A stretch of 64,000 nucleotides of DNA from Flavobacterium sp. YO12 (GCF_004119495.1 NZ_NRQU01000017.1:1-64000); one strand, 5' to 3'. Positions 44,069 to 53,263 are shown, counted from the first letter of the stretch. Program-made: numbers and translations. Notes: a model not told the origin generated them from the letters alone.

Positions 44069-45532
44069 ATGGAAATAACAACTATAAAAACATTAGGTCA
44101 ATTAAAAGCCTCAGGATATAAAAGCATTAGTATTAAGGATGAATTAAGAAATAATCTACGAGAGAAGATTAAATCAGGAAAACCTGTTTTTGAAGGCGTT
44201 CATGGCTTTGAAAATACGGTAATTCCAGAATTAGAACGTGCCATTCTTTCTCGACATAATATTAATTTGTTGGGACTTCGCGGACAGGCAAAAACTCGCT
44301 TGGCGCGTAAAATGGTCGAATTATTAGACGAATATATTCCGTATGTTTCGGGTTCAGAAATCAATGATGATCCATTAAATCCGATTTCACGTTTTGCTAA
44401 AGATTTAATTTTAGAGAAAGGCGATGAAACTCCAATTTCGTGGATGCATAGAAATGATCGTTTCTTTGAAAAATTAGCAACGCCAGATGTTACCGTTGCA
44501 GATTTAATTGGAGATGTTGATCCAATAAAAGCGGCAAATTTAAAATTGTCTTACGCAGATGATCGTGTAATTCATTTCGGAATGATTCCAAGAGCAAATC
44601 GCTGTATTTTTGTAATTAATGAACTTCCAGACTTGCAAGCCCGAATTCAGGTTGCTTTGTTTAATATTCTGCAAGAAGGCGATATTCAAATCCGCGGATT
44701 TAAATTAAGAATGGCGCTTGATATGCAGTTTATATTTACTGCAAATCCAGAAGATTATACCAACAGAGGAAGTATTGTAACACCTCTTAAAGATAGGATA
44801 GGTTCGCAGATTTTAACACATTATCCTGAAAGTGTCGCTATTGCAAGAACCATTACAGAACAAGAGGCAAAGCTGGACGAAAATCAAAGCGACATCGTTT
44901 ATGTGCCAAGTTTGGCCAGAGATATTTTAGAACAAATTAGTTTTGAAGCTCGAGAAAGCGAATACATTGATAATAAAAGCGGTGTAAGTGCCAGAATGAG
45001 TATAACGGCTTTTGAGAATTTAATTAGTACTGCAGAACGTCGTGCTTTAAAATCTGGAACAGATCAAACTATTTTGCGTTTATCTGATTTTATGGGAGTA
45101 ATTCCGTCGATTACAGGAAAAGTCGAATTAGTTTATGAAGGAGAGCAGGAGGGAGCTGCTGTCGTTGCACAGTATTTGATCGGTTCAGCAATTAGAACAT
45201 TGTTTTCAGAGTATTTTCCAAAAATTGAAAAATTAGAAAAACCAGGCGAAAAAACACCTTATTCAGATTTGATCGAGTGGTTTTTTACCGAAAGCGGTTT
45301 CGAATTATTAGACGATGCCTCAGATGCTGAATATAAAGGTATTTTGGATGAAATTACGCCATTAGATATTTTATTAAAAAAATATCAGCCTCAATTAAAC
45401 AAACAAGATATGCATTTTATGAAAGAGTTTGTTTTATGGGCATTGGTAGAATATAAAAAATTGAGTAAAGATCGTTTTGCGCAAGGTCATCAATTTAAAG
45501 ATATGTATGGAAGTTATATTAGCAAATTATAG
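44069..45532 (+). CDS. AAA+ ATPase, magnesium-chelatase/MoxR-like
   Basis: A 487-residue protein. The frame is open from 44000, but the natural start is 44069 (MEITTIKTLGQL). The nucleotide site GLRGQAKTRLAR begins at residue 69, with FVINELPDLQ as Walker B and FTANPEDYTNRG as sensor, all as in the magnesium-chelatase I subunit group. The C-terminal 200 residues are helical. It forms a two-gene system with the VWA protein upstream; target unknown. Confidence 0.85.
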   Translation: MEITTIKTLGQLKASGYKSISIKDELRNNLREKIKSGKPVFEGVHGFENTVIPELERAILSRHNINLLGLRGQAKTRLARKMVELLDEYIPYVSGSEINDDPLNPISRFAKDLILEKGDETPISWMHRNDRFFEKLATPDVTVADLIGDVDPIKAANLKLSYADDRVIHFGMIPRANRCIFVINELPDLQARIQVALFNILQEGDIQIRGFKLRMALDMQFIFTANPEDYTNRGSIVTPLKDRIGSQILTHYPESVAIARTITEQEAKLDENQSDIVYVPSLARDILEQISFEARESEYIDNKSGVSARMSITAFENLISTAERRALKSGTDQTILRLSDFMGVIPSITGKVELVYEGEQEGAAVVAQYLIGSAIRTLFSEYFPKIEKLEKPGEKTPYSDLIEWFFTESGFELLDDASDAEYKGILDEITPLDILLKKYQPQLNKQDMHFMKEFVLWALVEYKKLSKDRFAQGHQFKDMYGSYISKL

Positions 45533-45555
45533 CTTGTAACTCATTTTACAATCTG

Positions 45556-45590
45556 ACCCGATAGTTATTTTTAATTGTCGGGTTTTATTT
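45556..45590 (+). terminator. Terminator after the AAA ATPase gene
   Basis: ACCCGA (45556-45561) pairs with TCGGGT (45578-45583), followed by TTTATTTT. It separates the ATPase gene from the MarR unit. Confidence 0.65.
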
Positions 45591-45600
45591 TGTGTATTAT

Positions 45601-45622
45601 ATTGATATATCAATTATATTTG
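45601..45622 (+). promoter_or_regulatory. Promoter with overlapping 14-base palindromic operator of the marR gene
   Basis: ATTGATATATCAAT (45601-45614) is a perfect palindrome. It directly abuts TATATTTG (45615-45622), a fit to the TAnnTTTG box, 18 bases before the MarR start codon. A MarR dimer bound here would block the promoter, so autorepression is likely. Confidence 0.7.
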
Positions 45623-45639
45623 TATCAAATAAATGAATC

Positions 45640-46077
45640 ATGAAAATTGAAAATCCAACAGGAACAGCTCTTTATTCTATAGAAAAGGCAATTAAAGAAT
45701 ATCGAAAACTGGCACAAAAAAACATTGCCAAAGTGGTAAAAGATATTACAGTCGATCAATGCTTGGTACTTATAATACTCCAGCAAAACGAGAGTATTTC
45801 TCAAAACGAATTGGCAAATCTTGTTTTTAAGGACAGTGCTTCTATCACAAGAATGATCGAATTAATGGTAAAAAATGACTATCTAACCCGAACAATTCAC
45901 GCAGAAGACAGAAGAAAGTTCAATCTGGTAATTACTGAAAAAGGTTTGAAAACCATCGAATTAATAGAACCTGTTATTCAATCCAACAGAGAAACAGCTT
46001 TGCATGGTTTATCAGTAAAAGAAATAACATTGCTGGATCAAACGCTGCATAAAATAATAAGTAATTGTAAAAAATGA
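45640..46077 (+). CDS. MarR-family transcriptional regulator
   Basis: A 145-residue winged-helix protein. Dimerisation helices at both ends surround the DNA-binding domain (ISQNELANLVFKDSASITRM, then LTRTIHAEDRRKFNLVITEK, the MarR wing). A perfect palindrome over its own promoter suggests autorepression. The stop overlaps the next start (ATGA), so it is cotranscribed with the serine hydrolase, its probable target. Confidence 0.88.
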   Translation: MKIENPTGTALYSIEKAIKEYRKLAQKNIAKVVKDITVDQCLVLIILQQNESISQNELANLVFKDSASITRMIELMVKNDYLTRTIHAEDRRKFNLVITEKGLKTIELIEPVIQSNRETALHGLSVKEITLLDQTLHKIISNCKK

Positions 46078-47402
46078 TTGGAATGAAATCAAAATTAATC
46101 TTAGTAATGTTCTCGGTATTTGCTATTGGGTATTCGCAAAACGAATTGAGCAGCAAACTAGAAAAGTATATGGATGCGCAATTTGCTGTTAATGATTTTA
46201 GCGGTACCGTTTTAGTTTCTAAAAATGATACAATACTATTAAAAAAAGCCTATGGTTTTGCTGATTACGAATGGAAGGTAAAAAACACAGTAGATTCAAA
46301 GTTTAGTTTAGCATCCGTTTCAAAACAGTTTACGGCAGCAGCAATTTTACAATTAGCGGAAAGCAAAAAACTTTCATTAGAAGATCCTATAAAACAATAT
46401 TTTGCTGATTTTCCAAAAGGAGAAAAAATAACGATAAAAATGCTGCTGGCTCATAATTCAGGTTTGCAAATGGATTTTGACGAATTGTATTTATCGAAAA
46501 CAGATTTAGAGAAAGATTCCGTTTATCAGTACATCATCAAAAAGCCATTTCTGTTTGAACCTGGTACAAGTACAGCTTACAGCAATATAGGATATTATTT
46601 ACTAGCAAGAATTATAGAGAAAGCATCAGGGCAGACTTATGCGGCTTTTTTAAAACAGCAATTGTTTGACAAAGCCAAAATGTACAATTCGGGTATTACA
46701 ACAAATAGTACAATAGTTGAGAAAATGGCTAAATCATATTATCTCGAAAATGATAAACTAGTAAAAAATCCTTATATCAATTGGAGTTTTAATATAGGTC
46801 ACGATGGTGTTTATTCGACTGTTGAAGATTTGTATTTGTGGAATAAATCCTTGTTTGACAGCGAGATTATTTTGTTGAAAGAATCAAAGAAAAAAATGTT
46901 TACTTCATACAACGATCAAGATTTTGGTTTTGGGTTTTTGGTTAACCCATTCTACAATCAAAATCATCAGTTAATTGCGCATGACGGCGGTTTTTTTGGA
47001 GCCATGACATCATTCAATAAATTTACAAACGATAATATATTAATTACGGTTTTATCTAATAACCAGTCAAAATCTTATTATATCGCATATGGTCTTGCCG
47101 GAATCTGTTTTGGAAAAGAAGTTGAACTTCCGTACAAACATATTCAAACCACAGTAGATGCAAAAATCTATGATCAGTACGTGGGAGAGTATGAAAATAT
47201 TAAAATTTTAAAGAAAGATAATAAGCTGTATTATATAGATCAAGATATTGAGTTACTGCCAGAATCTCAAACCAAATTTTTTCGCTCAGATAATAGCAAT
47301 ACTACAGTTGAATTTATAAAAGACAAAAAAGGAAAAGTTACGCAGCTGGAAATTAAAAAGGCAGGAATAAAAGAAGTAAAAGTTAAAAGTAAGAAAGTAT
47401 AA
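46074..47402 (+). CDS. Serine hydrolase, class C beta-lactamase family
   Basis: A 442-residue exported enzyme: signal peptide (ends FAIGYSQ), then the beta-lactamase/PBP fold with SVSKQF (SxxK, near residue 83), YSNIGY (YxN, near 165) and an HDGGF box near 305 in place of KTG. The C-terminal 100 residues form a beta-rich extra domain. Members hydrolyse peptides, esters or beta-lactams; specificity cannot be told. The start at 46074 overlaps the MarR stop; the Met three codons later (46083) is equally plausible. Confidence 0.87.
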   Translation: MIGMKSKLILVMFSVFAIGYSQNELSSKLEKYMDAQFAVNDFSGTVLVSKNDTILLKKAYGFADYEWKVKNTVDSKFSLASVSKQFTAAAILQLAESKKLSLEDPIKQYFADFPKGEKITIKMLLAHNSGLQMDFDELYLSKTDLEKDSVYQYIIKKPFLFEPGTSTAYSNIGYYLLARIIEKASGQTYAAFLKQQLFDKAKMYNSGITTNSTIVEKMAKSYYLENDKLVKNPYINWSFNIGHDGVYSTVEDLYLWNKSLFDSEIILLKESKKKMFTSYNDQDFGFGFLVNPFYNQNHQLIAHDGGFFGAMTSFNKFTNDNILITVLSNNQSKSYYIAYGLAGICFGKEVELPYKHIQTTVDAKIYDQYVGEYENIKILKKDNKLYYIDQDIELLPESQTKFFRSDNSNTTVEFIKDKKGKVTQLEIKKAGIKEVKVKSKKV

Positions 47403-47432
47403 GTACTATTTTTGCATTCAAAATTTAATTCT

Positions 47433-48284
47433 ATGCTGTTTTTAATTCTAAGTATACTTTGCAGTGTTACCGTTGGTGTGATCTTTAAAATTACCCGTAA
47501 ATACAATGCTAATCCCATTCAAATTATTGCGTTCAATTATATAGCGGCATTAGTACTTTGTTATTTTACTTTTAGTCCAGATCTTACTATAGTTCATGAA
47601 GATGCTCCGTGGAATATTTATGCAGCAATTGGTATTTTGCTGCCTATTGTTTTTCTTTTTCTGATATTTTCAATAAAACATATGGGAATTGTAAAAACTG
47701 ATGCTGCACAACGATTGTCATTATTTATTCCCATACTTGCGGCATGGTTAATTTTTAAAGAAGAATTTAATTCTTATAAAGTAATTGGGCTTATCATTGG
47801 ATTCATTGCGCTTTTGTTCATTTTAAGAAAGCAAATGCAGAACGAGCAAAACAAGTGGATTTTTCCTGTTGCTGTTTTTGTTGGTTTTGGAGTAATTGAT
47901 ATACTTTTTAAACAAATAGCACTTTATACCACTTTGCCATATACCACATCTCTATTCGTTGTTTTTAGTATTGCATTAGCAGTTTCTTTGTTAATAGTGC
48001 TTTACGATGTTATTTTTAAAAAGAACGGGTTTAGTATTAAAAATGTCCTTTTTGGCGCTTTAGTAGGGATTTTTAACTTCGGAAATATTCTATTTTATTT
48101 AAAAGCACATAAGGCATTTGTCGAAAATCCATCAACGGTTTTTGCAGGAATGAATATGGGCGTAATTGTATTAGGAAGTCTTGTTGGGCTTTTCTTCTTC
48201 AAAGAAAAACTATCCAAGATTAATATAATTGGGCTTCTTTTAGCGTTAATTTCTATTGTTTTCATTGTTAGATCACAATTTTAG
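47433..48284 (+). CDS. EamA-family (DMT) transporter
   Basis: A 283-residue inner-membrane protein with about ten membrane helices in two EamA repeats (first about 1-130, second about 140-280). I start at 47433 (MLFLILSILCSVTVG), which places the first helix at the very start; the open frame begins seven codons earlier. The motif FKEEFNSYKVIGLIIGF ends the first repeat and FFFKEKLSKINIIGLLLALI the second, as in the family. It exports metabolites; substrate unknown. Confidence 0.82.
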   Translation: MLFLILSILCSVTVGVIFKITRKYNANPIQIIAFNYIAALVLCYFTFSPDLTIVHEDAPWNIYAAIGILLPIVFLFLIFSIKHMGIVKTDAAQRLSLFIPILAAWLIFKEEFNSYKVIGLIIGFIALLFILRKQMQNEQNKWIFPVAVFVGFGVIDILFKQIALYTTLPYTTSLFVVFSIALAVSLLIVLYDVIFKKNGFSIKNVLFGALVGIFNFGNILFYLKAHKAFVENPSTVFAGMNMGVIVLGSLVGLFFFKEKLSKINIIGLLLALISIVFIVRSQF

Positions 48285-48364
48285 TACATTTTTTTATCCT
48301 TTTAAATCTTTAGTTTTCAGTTGGTTTTGAGCCAAATTAAAAGTTTTTTAAAATAAACTCTACT

Positions 48365-48402
48365 AATTCTATAGAATTTATAAAATATATTTTATAGATT
48401 TG
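48365..48402 (+). promoter_or_regulatory. Promoter with palindromic operator before the Cys-peptide genes
   Basis: AATTCTATAGAATT (48365-48378) is a perfect 14-base palindrome at the place of the -33 element. TAGATTTG (48395-48402) fits the TAnnTTTG box. Transcription would start near 48408, only a few bases before the first peptide's ATG, implying a leaderless or nearly leaderless message. Which regulator binds is not shown; Rrf2-type sites are similar in shape. Confidence 0.55.
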
Positions 48403-48410
48403 CATTAACA

Positions 48411-48497
48411 ATGAAAAACTCTAGTCTAAATATCATTCCGTTTATGTGCAGCTTGACGATGTGCTGCATGATGAACAATGCAATGAAATGGCGTTAA
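48411..48497 (+). CDS. Tiny Cys/Met-rich peptide 1 (28 residues)
   Basis: The product begins MKNSSLNIIPFMCSLT and continues MCCMMNNAMKWR: three cysteines and seven methionines in 28 residues. A good promoter lies immediately in front and a perfect terminator hairpin starts 31 bases after the stop. This layout suggests a leader peptide whose translation affects a terminator, or a metal/thiol-responsive micropeptide. No database family is known to me. Confidence 0.45.
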   Translation: MKNSSLNIIPFMCSLTMCCMMNNAMKWR

Positions 48498-48528
48498 TAG
48501 AAAGTACTTGTTAGTTATTTTTTTTTTT

Positions 48529-48560
48529 AGCCTTTCATGCACCATGAAAGGCTTTTTTTA
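48529..48560 (+). terminator. Perfect hairpin terminator between the two Cys-peptides
   Basis: AGCCTTTCATG (48529-48539) pairs with CATGAAAGGCT (48543-48553), an 11-base perfect stem with a 3-base loop, followed by seven T. A 12-base T run precedes it. It would stop the transcript of peptide 1 before peptide 2 and the dehydrogenase, unless relieved. Confidence 0.85.
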
Positions 48561-48582
48561 GAATTAGTAAAAAGCAAACAAA

Positions 48583-48663
48583 ATGAGATCAAATAGAAAT
48601 ATCAATATTATGATGCCATATTGCTCGACAAAAATTCCGTGTTGTACGTGCATCAACTGCTGA
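48583..48663 (+). CDS. Tiny Cys-rich peptide 2 (26 residues)
   Basis: The product begins MRSNRNINIMMPYCSTK and ends IPCCTCINC: five cysteines in the last 13 residues. It lies between the terminator and the dehydrogenase start, 67 bases before it. The similarity in size and Cys content to peptide 1 argues that both are real. Possible roles are a stalling leader peptide or a metal-binding micropeptide; neither is shown. Confidence 0.45.
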   Translation: MRSNRNINIMMPYCSTKIPCCTCINC

Positions 48664-48730
48664 TTTTACTCAGAAAAAACAATTTAGTAAACCCAAATTA
48701 AGTAAATCATAAAAATTAAAAGTAAATATT

Positions 48731-50017
48731 ATGAGTACAGAAATTATAAAACAGAATCCCTTTCAATCTATGATTGATCGTTTTAATATAGCTGCAGATA
48801 TTCTAAAGTTAGAGGAGTCAATCAGGCAAAAGCTGCAGCGTCCTGAAAAACAAATTGTAGTAAATTTTTCGATAACATTAGACAACGGAACCGAGCAGAA
48901 TTTTGAAGGTTACCGCGTAATACACAATACAGCTTTGGGACCGTCTAAAGGTGGTATTCGCTATGATAATGCGGTAAATCTTGATGAAGTAAAAGCTTTA
49001 GCCGCTTGGATGACTTGGAAATCTGCTGTAACCGGAATTCCTTTTGGAGGAGCAAAAGGAGGCATTATTTGCGATCCAAGAACGCTTTCTAAAACAGAGT
49101 TAGAACGTATTACGAGAGCTTATACAAAAGCATTATCGGATATTTTTGGCCCGCAAAAAGATGTTCCTGCACCAGATATGGGAACAGGTCCAGACGAAAT
49201 GGGCTGGCTAATGGATGAATTTTCATTAGTTCACGGCAAAACAATTCATGCCGTTGTAACAGGAAAACATCTGCATTCTGGAGGTTCATTAGGCAGAGTA
49301 GAAGCAACCGGAAGAGGAGTGAGTATTATTAGTTTATTGGCACTTCAAAAACTAAAAATTAGACCAGTGAGAGCAACTGTTGCAATTCAAGGTTTTGGAA
49401 ATGTAGGATTACATTCTGCTTTATTTTTATATGAAAAAGGACTAAAAATTGTTGCAGTAAGTGATGTGTCAGAAGCATTTTATAATCCGCAGGGAATTAA
49501 TATTCCAGAGCTTATTTTGTATTATAATTTAAATAATAAAACAATAAAAGGTTATCCAAATTCCGTTGCCATTAAACACGAGGATTTGCTGCTTTTAGAT
49601 GTTGATGTATTGATTCCTGCTGCCAAAGAAGATGTAATCACTCAGAAAAACGCACATGACATTCGTGCAAAAATTATCATTGAAGCCGCAAATGGACCAG
49701 TTTCTTCAGATGCTGATAAGATTTTGCATGAAAATAATGTTTTGGTAGTTCCAGATATTTTGGCGAATGCTGGCGGTGTAACCGTTTCTTATTTTGAGTG
49801 GCTTCAAAATTCCTTGTTAGAATCGTGGAGAATTCACCAAATAAACAAACGTTTAGAAGATATTTTAGAAAAAGGATTTGAAACGGTGTTTAGAATTGCT
49901 GCAAAGCATAATGTAACCCCTAGAATTGCGGCTTATATTATTGCTTTGAAAAAAGTAGCCGAAACACAATCTGTAAAAGAAGTGGCAGCCGACGCGCCAA
50001 AATTCAAACAGAACTAA
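48731..50017 (+). CDS. Glu/Leu/Phe/Val dehydrogenase
   Basis: An NAD(P)-dependent amino acid dehydrogenase of 428 residues, most like glutamate dehydrogenase. The substrate domain has GPSKGGIRYDNAVNLDEVKA and PFGGAKGGI with the catalytic lysines (about residues 75-115), and the coenzyme domain has GFGNVG (near 222) and ANGPVSSDAD. It links glutamate to 2-oxoglutarate and ammonium. The unusual leader with two Cys-peptides and a terminator may regulate it. The length is normal and all motifs are intact. Confidence 0.92.
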   Translation: MSTEIIKQNPFQSMIDRFNIAADILKLEESIRQKLQRPEKQIVVNFSITLDNGTEQNFEGYRVIHNTALGPSKGGIRYDNAVNLDEVKALAAWMTWKSAVTGIPFGGAKGGIICDPRTLSKTELERITRAYTKALSDIFGPQKDVPAPDMGTGPDEMGWLMDEFSLVHGKTIHAVVTGKHLHSGGSLGRVEATGRGVSIISLLALQKLKIRPVRATVAIQGFGNVGLHSALFLYEKGLKIVAVSDVSEAFYNPQGINIPELILYYNLNNKTIKGYPNSVAIKHEDLLLLDVDVLIPAAKEDVITQKNAHDIRAKIIIEAANGPVSSDADKILHENNVLVVPDILANAGGVTVSYFEWLQNSLLESWRIHQINKRLEDILEKGFETVFRIAAKHNVTPRIAAYIIALKKVAETQSVKEVAADAPKFKQN

Positions 50018-50128
50018 TTTTATTTTAAACAATATTAAGATTATTTTCATCGATAGAAAACCAGTGAGGGTTTTTTATTGGTGAAAATATCTTTTTTAAT
50101 TTCATATCAATTCATATAATCTTTAAAA

Positions 50129-51352
50129 ATGAAAAACATTAATTTTCTAGCATTTGCAATGCCGGCTTTTTTTCTTTTTTTATTTCTAGAATACAAGCTG
50201 GCACAACGAAAAAAAAGACCTGAAATTTTTAATTATGAAAGTTCTGTTTCTAATATAAGCATTGGTATTGCAGAGCGATTGATTAATTTGTTTATTGCCG
50301 GCAGTTTTTATCAACTGTATTATTTGATTTATGATGAGTACCGCATATTTGATATTCCGAGTGGTGCATTAGTTTGGATTGCCTTAATTTTCGCCACAGA
50401 TTTTGTTTGGTATTGGTATCATAGATTAGGTCATGAAGTCAATTTTTTCTGGGCGGCACATATTGTACATCATCATAGCGAAGAGTTTAATTTTACGGCA
50501 GCAGCCAGAATTACGACATTTCAGGCAATAGTTAGAACAGGATTTTGGTGTATACTGCCTTTTATTGGTTTTCATCCCTCTATGGTAATCACAATGCTTA
50601 TCGTGCACGGAGCTTATTCGTTTTTCACGCATACACAGCTTATAGGAAAAATTAAATGGCTCGAATATGTTTTTGTTACGCCATCTGTTCATGGGGTTCA
50701 TCATGCTTCTGACGAGAAATATTTAGATAAAAATTACGGTGATATGTTTACGTTTTGGGATCGTCTTTTTGGTACTTTTCAGGAAGAAGAAGAAAAACCA
50801 AAATACGGTTTAACACATCCTTTGAAAAGTTATAGTTTTCTGTGGCAGCACTTTCATTATTACTTTGAAATTTTTGAATTATGGAAGCGTTCAAAAGGTT
50901 TTAAAGCAAAATGGAATGCCGTTTTTGGAAGTCCTGCACATATGGATCAAGATATTCGTCCAACATTAGAAAAGCGTTTTTTACAAGATAAAAGTAATCC
51001 AAATCAAAGGCTTCGTTTTCGGAATTACCTTTATATTCAATTAGGAATCTGCACTTTATTACTAACGGTTTTTACCTATTATTTTGATCGTTTAAATGCA
51101 CTCGATAAAGGTTTTGTTCTGGCGTTAATACTTATAACATTAATTAACTGCGGTGCACTTTTAGAACAGCGAAAATGGATTTATTATCTGGAATACGTTC
51201 GTATTTTAATGATAACAACTTACTTCTTATACGAAGAAAATCTAACGATATTTTTCTTTGTTCCCTTGGCAATTATGATTTTTGCAGAGCAATTGTTTTC
51301 ACTTAGTAAATTGTATCAAAATATTATTTTACAATTAGAAACTGCTGAGTAA
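50129..51352 (+). CDS. Sterol desaturase / fatty acid hydroxylase family protein
   Basis: A 407-residue membrane enzyme of the di-iron hydroxylase family. The three histidine clusters are present: HRLGH (residues 98-102), HIVHHHSEEFN just after, and HGVHHASDEKY near residue 190. Eight or so membrane helices include a second, non-catalytic set in the last 120 residues. Members hydroxylate or desaturate lipids with oxygen; in Bacteroidota they are often implicated in ether-lipid or carotenoid steps, but the substrate here is unknown. Confidence 0.88.
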   Translation: MKNINFLAFAMPAFFLFLFLEYKLAQRKKRPEIFNYESSVSNISIGIAERLINLFIAGSFYQLYYLIYDEYRIFDIPSGALVWIALIFATDFVWYWYHRLGHEVNFFWAAHIVHHHSEEFNFTAAARITTFQAIVRTGFWCILPFIGFHPSMVITMLIVHGAYSFFTHTQLIGKIKWLEYVFVTPSVHGVHHASDEKYLDKNYGDMFTFWDRLFGTFQEEEEKPKYGLTHPLKSYSFLWQHFHYYFEIFELWKRSKGFKAKWNAVFGSPAHMDQDIRPTLEKRFLQDKSNPNQRLRFRNYLYIQLGICTLLLTVFTYYFDRLNALDKGFVLALILITLINCGALLEQRKWIYYLEYVRILMITTYFLYEENLTIFFFVPLAIMIFAEQLFSLSKLYQNIILQLETAE

Positions 51353-51536
51353 AAAGAACAAATAGTCAACGAGAATTCATTATAACTGTGATGTGTTTTT
51401 TTATCGAGATTAACGGACTTGATATTTTTAAAACCTGTGCGGCATTATTTAATTAAGTTAATTTTTAGATCATTAGTATTTATTCCAATCAATAAATAAT
51501 TTAGTTGCATCTATCTTGAATTTAGTTTGAGCAATG

Positions 51537-51570
51537 AACCCGATACCTTCTAAAAGATATCGGGTTTGTT
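51537..51570. terminator. Convergent terminator
   Basis: AACCCGATA (51537-51545) pairs perfectly with TATCGGGTT (51558-51566), then TTGTTATTTTGTTTT. It lies between the convergent hydroxylase and outer-membrane protein genes. Confidence 0.8.
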
Positions 51571-51606
51571 ATTTTGTTTTAATTCTAAAATTTGGAATTA
51601 AATAAT

Positions 51607-52518
51607 CTAATGTTTGTACAGTTTAACGTGATTACCGAAAGAGTATGTTGCAGCAATAGTTGGACCGTTATAACCCCATTTAAAGAAGCCGTTTAGTCTT
51701 TCTTTTTCAGCATCAATTCTAATATTTAAGCCTGTATATCCAGCAGTTAAGCTAAAATTTTTATAAACGTTATACAATACGGAAAGATTGTAACTCAAAA
51801 TACGGCCATCAATATCATTTATTTTTATAGCAAAGTAATTAAAGTTAGCATATAGACCTACTTTTTTGCCCAGTACAAATTCTCCCCAAAGTCCAATATC
51901 TGGCAGTGGCGCAGTCACTCCAAAATCATCATTATAGGAAAGCTGCTGTGTTTGTCCGTTCAAACTCAGACCTACATCTACTAACATAACATGCGCACCT
52001 ATTAAGGCACCTATTTCATATTTTGGTTTTGATATAAAAGCGTAACCGTAATATACTCTAATAATCTGATTGTCTAGAAATGCAGAAACTCTTGCATCTA
52101 CAGGATAGGTATGATCACCAAATTCTATCTCTTTTTGAAGGACTTTTGTTGATTTTCTATTCAAATAAAAATATTCAGAACCTAGTCTTGATCTTCTTGA
52201 AATGCGCCATTCAAAAGCCGCAGTAAATGATTCACTGCTTTTATTAAAACCGAGATCCTTTTCAAAATCAATCATATTTCCAAAATTACCATTATTAGTT
52301 CCCACTTCGACTTGTGTATTGTTTACAGGGAAAAACGCACCAGCTGTAAATTTAAATCGTCTTGCATGCCAAGGCAAATCGTCAGCGTAATCTTGCAGGT
52401 CGTCGAAGTTGTTTTGTACGGAGGTTAAAGTGTCTTTTGTTGATGCATCTGCTACAATTTGTGCATTAGATGAAAGATACGAGAACGGAATTATCAAAAA
52501 ATAAAATAATCTTTTCAT
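51607..52518 (-). CDS. Outer-membrane beta-barrel protein of unknown function
   Basis: A 303-residue exported protein. I start at 52518 because MKRLFYFLIIPFSYLSSNAQ is a clear signal peptide; the open frame runs 17 codons further upstream. The mature part shows alternating hydrophobic strands (RRFKFTAGAFFPVN, FSLTAGYTGLNIRI, TIAATYSFGNHVKLY) and ends close to an aromatic strand, as expected for a small outer-membrane barrel. No specific function recognised. Confidence 0.75.
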   Translation of the reverse strand: MKRLFYFLIIPFSYLSSNAQIVADASTKDTLTSVQNNFDDLQDYADDLPWHARRFKFTAGAFFPVNNTQVEVGTNNGNFGNMIDFEKDLGFNKSSESFTAAFEWRISRRSRLGSEYFYLNRKSTKVLQKEIEFGDHTYPVDARVSAFLDNQIIRVYYGYAFISKPKYEIGALIGAHVMLVDVGLSLNGQTQQLSYNDDFGVTAPLPDIGLWGEFVLGKKVGLYANFNYFAIKINDIDGRILSYNLSVLYNVYKNFSLTAGYTGLNIRIDAEKERLNGFFKWGYNGPTIAATYSFGNHVKLYKH

Positions 52519-52639
52519 GAGGTTTATCTTTAAATTTATTGATGAATTTTTAACAATTAAAGTTAACAAAAAAAATCATTCATTTTAATTTTAAGGGCTT
52601 ATTATTTGATTATCAGTAGTATAATTTGAGAGTTTTGTT

Positions 52640-52749
52640 AAAAGCAGTCAGCGTGAGGGATAGCAGCAGTCCTGCCGAAGCAGCGCGAATAGCCCGACGT
52701 CATATAGAAAAAGCCCCAATGAACGCAATGTAAATTGAGGCTTTTTTTA
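52640..52749 (-). repeat. Structured intergenic element with terminator
   Basis: 52708-52721 (AAAAAGCCCCAAT) pairs with ATTGAGGCTTTTT (52734-52746), a terminator for the leftward DUF6526-like gene. Beyond it 52650-52700 is GC-rich (GAGGGATAGCAGCAGTCC and GCGAATAGCCCGACG) and markedly unlike its AT-rich surroundings. It resembles dispersed terminator-linked repeats in flavobacterial genomes; that link is from memory and not tested. Confidence 0.55.
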
Positions 52750-52796
52750 TATGGGGTCACGCCCATAACTTCGAAATTTTGAAACTGTTTTTACTC

Positions 52797-53230
52797 TTAG
52801 ACTCTATGATAATCTGCCCGCCAATGCACGATGGCTTTTTTGATAGAATCGCCTGAGAGGTTATTTTTAAGAGCATCATCGATTAAAGTGAGAACTTCGC
52901 GTTTGGAGCAAAACGAAGTGCAAATATTTGATCATCGGTAAACTTATGCTCGATTTCTTCAAACCTTTTTCCAGTGAGTGTAAAATAGCGATAGCGAAGT
53001 TCTAAACGTATAATTCGGTTTTGCAAAGTAAGTGCGTAATGCTGGCGCAGCATATAAGCAAGAAAAATAAGGAGCCCAAAAAGAATACTTATAAAGGACC
53101 AAATAAGCGTATCTGCTGAGGTAAAAGCAAAGTACAAACTGCTTAGAAAAAACAGAACTGCAAGCGGATAAAATACAAAATGATGTGCGGTATAAAATCG
53201 TATATGATTGTAGTAGGTTTGAATTTTCAT
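52797..53230 (-). pseudogene. DUF6526-like membrane protein, frameshifted near its end
   Basis: The first 110 residues match the family: MKIQTYYNHIRFYTAHHF, two membrane helices, then RQHYALTLQNRIIRLELRYR and TLTGKRFEEIEHK. The frame stops at 52883 after ALRFAPNAKFSL. In another frame the next bases encode EVLTLIDDALKNNLSGDSIK and HWRADYHRV to a stop at 52797, the normal family ending. One base is gained or lost between about 52905 and 52925. Decay or sequence error; the function was unknown in any case. Confidence 0.8.
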
Positions 53231-53263
53231 AATGTAGAATGTTTATATGAAAGTAAAAAAAAT

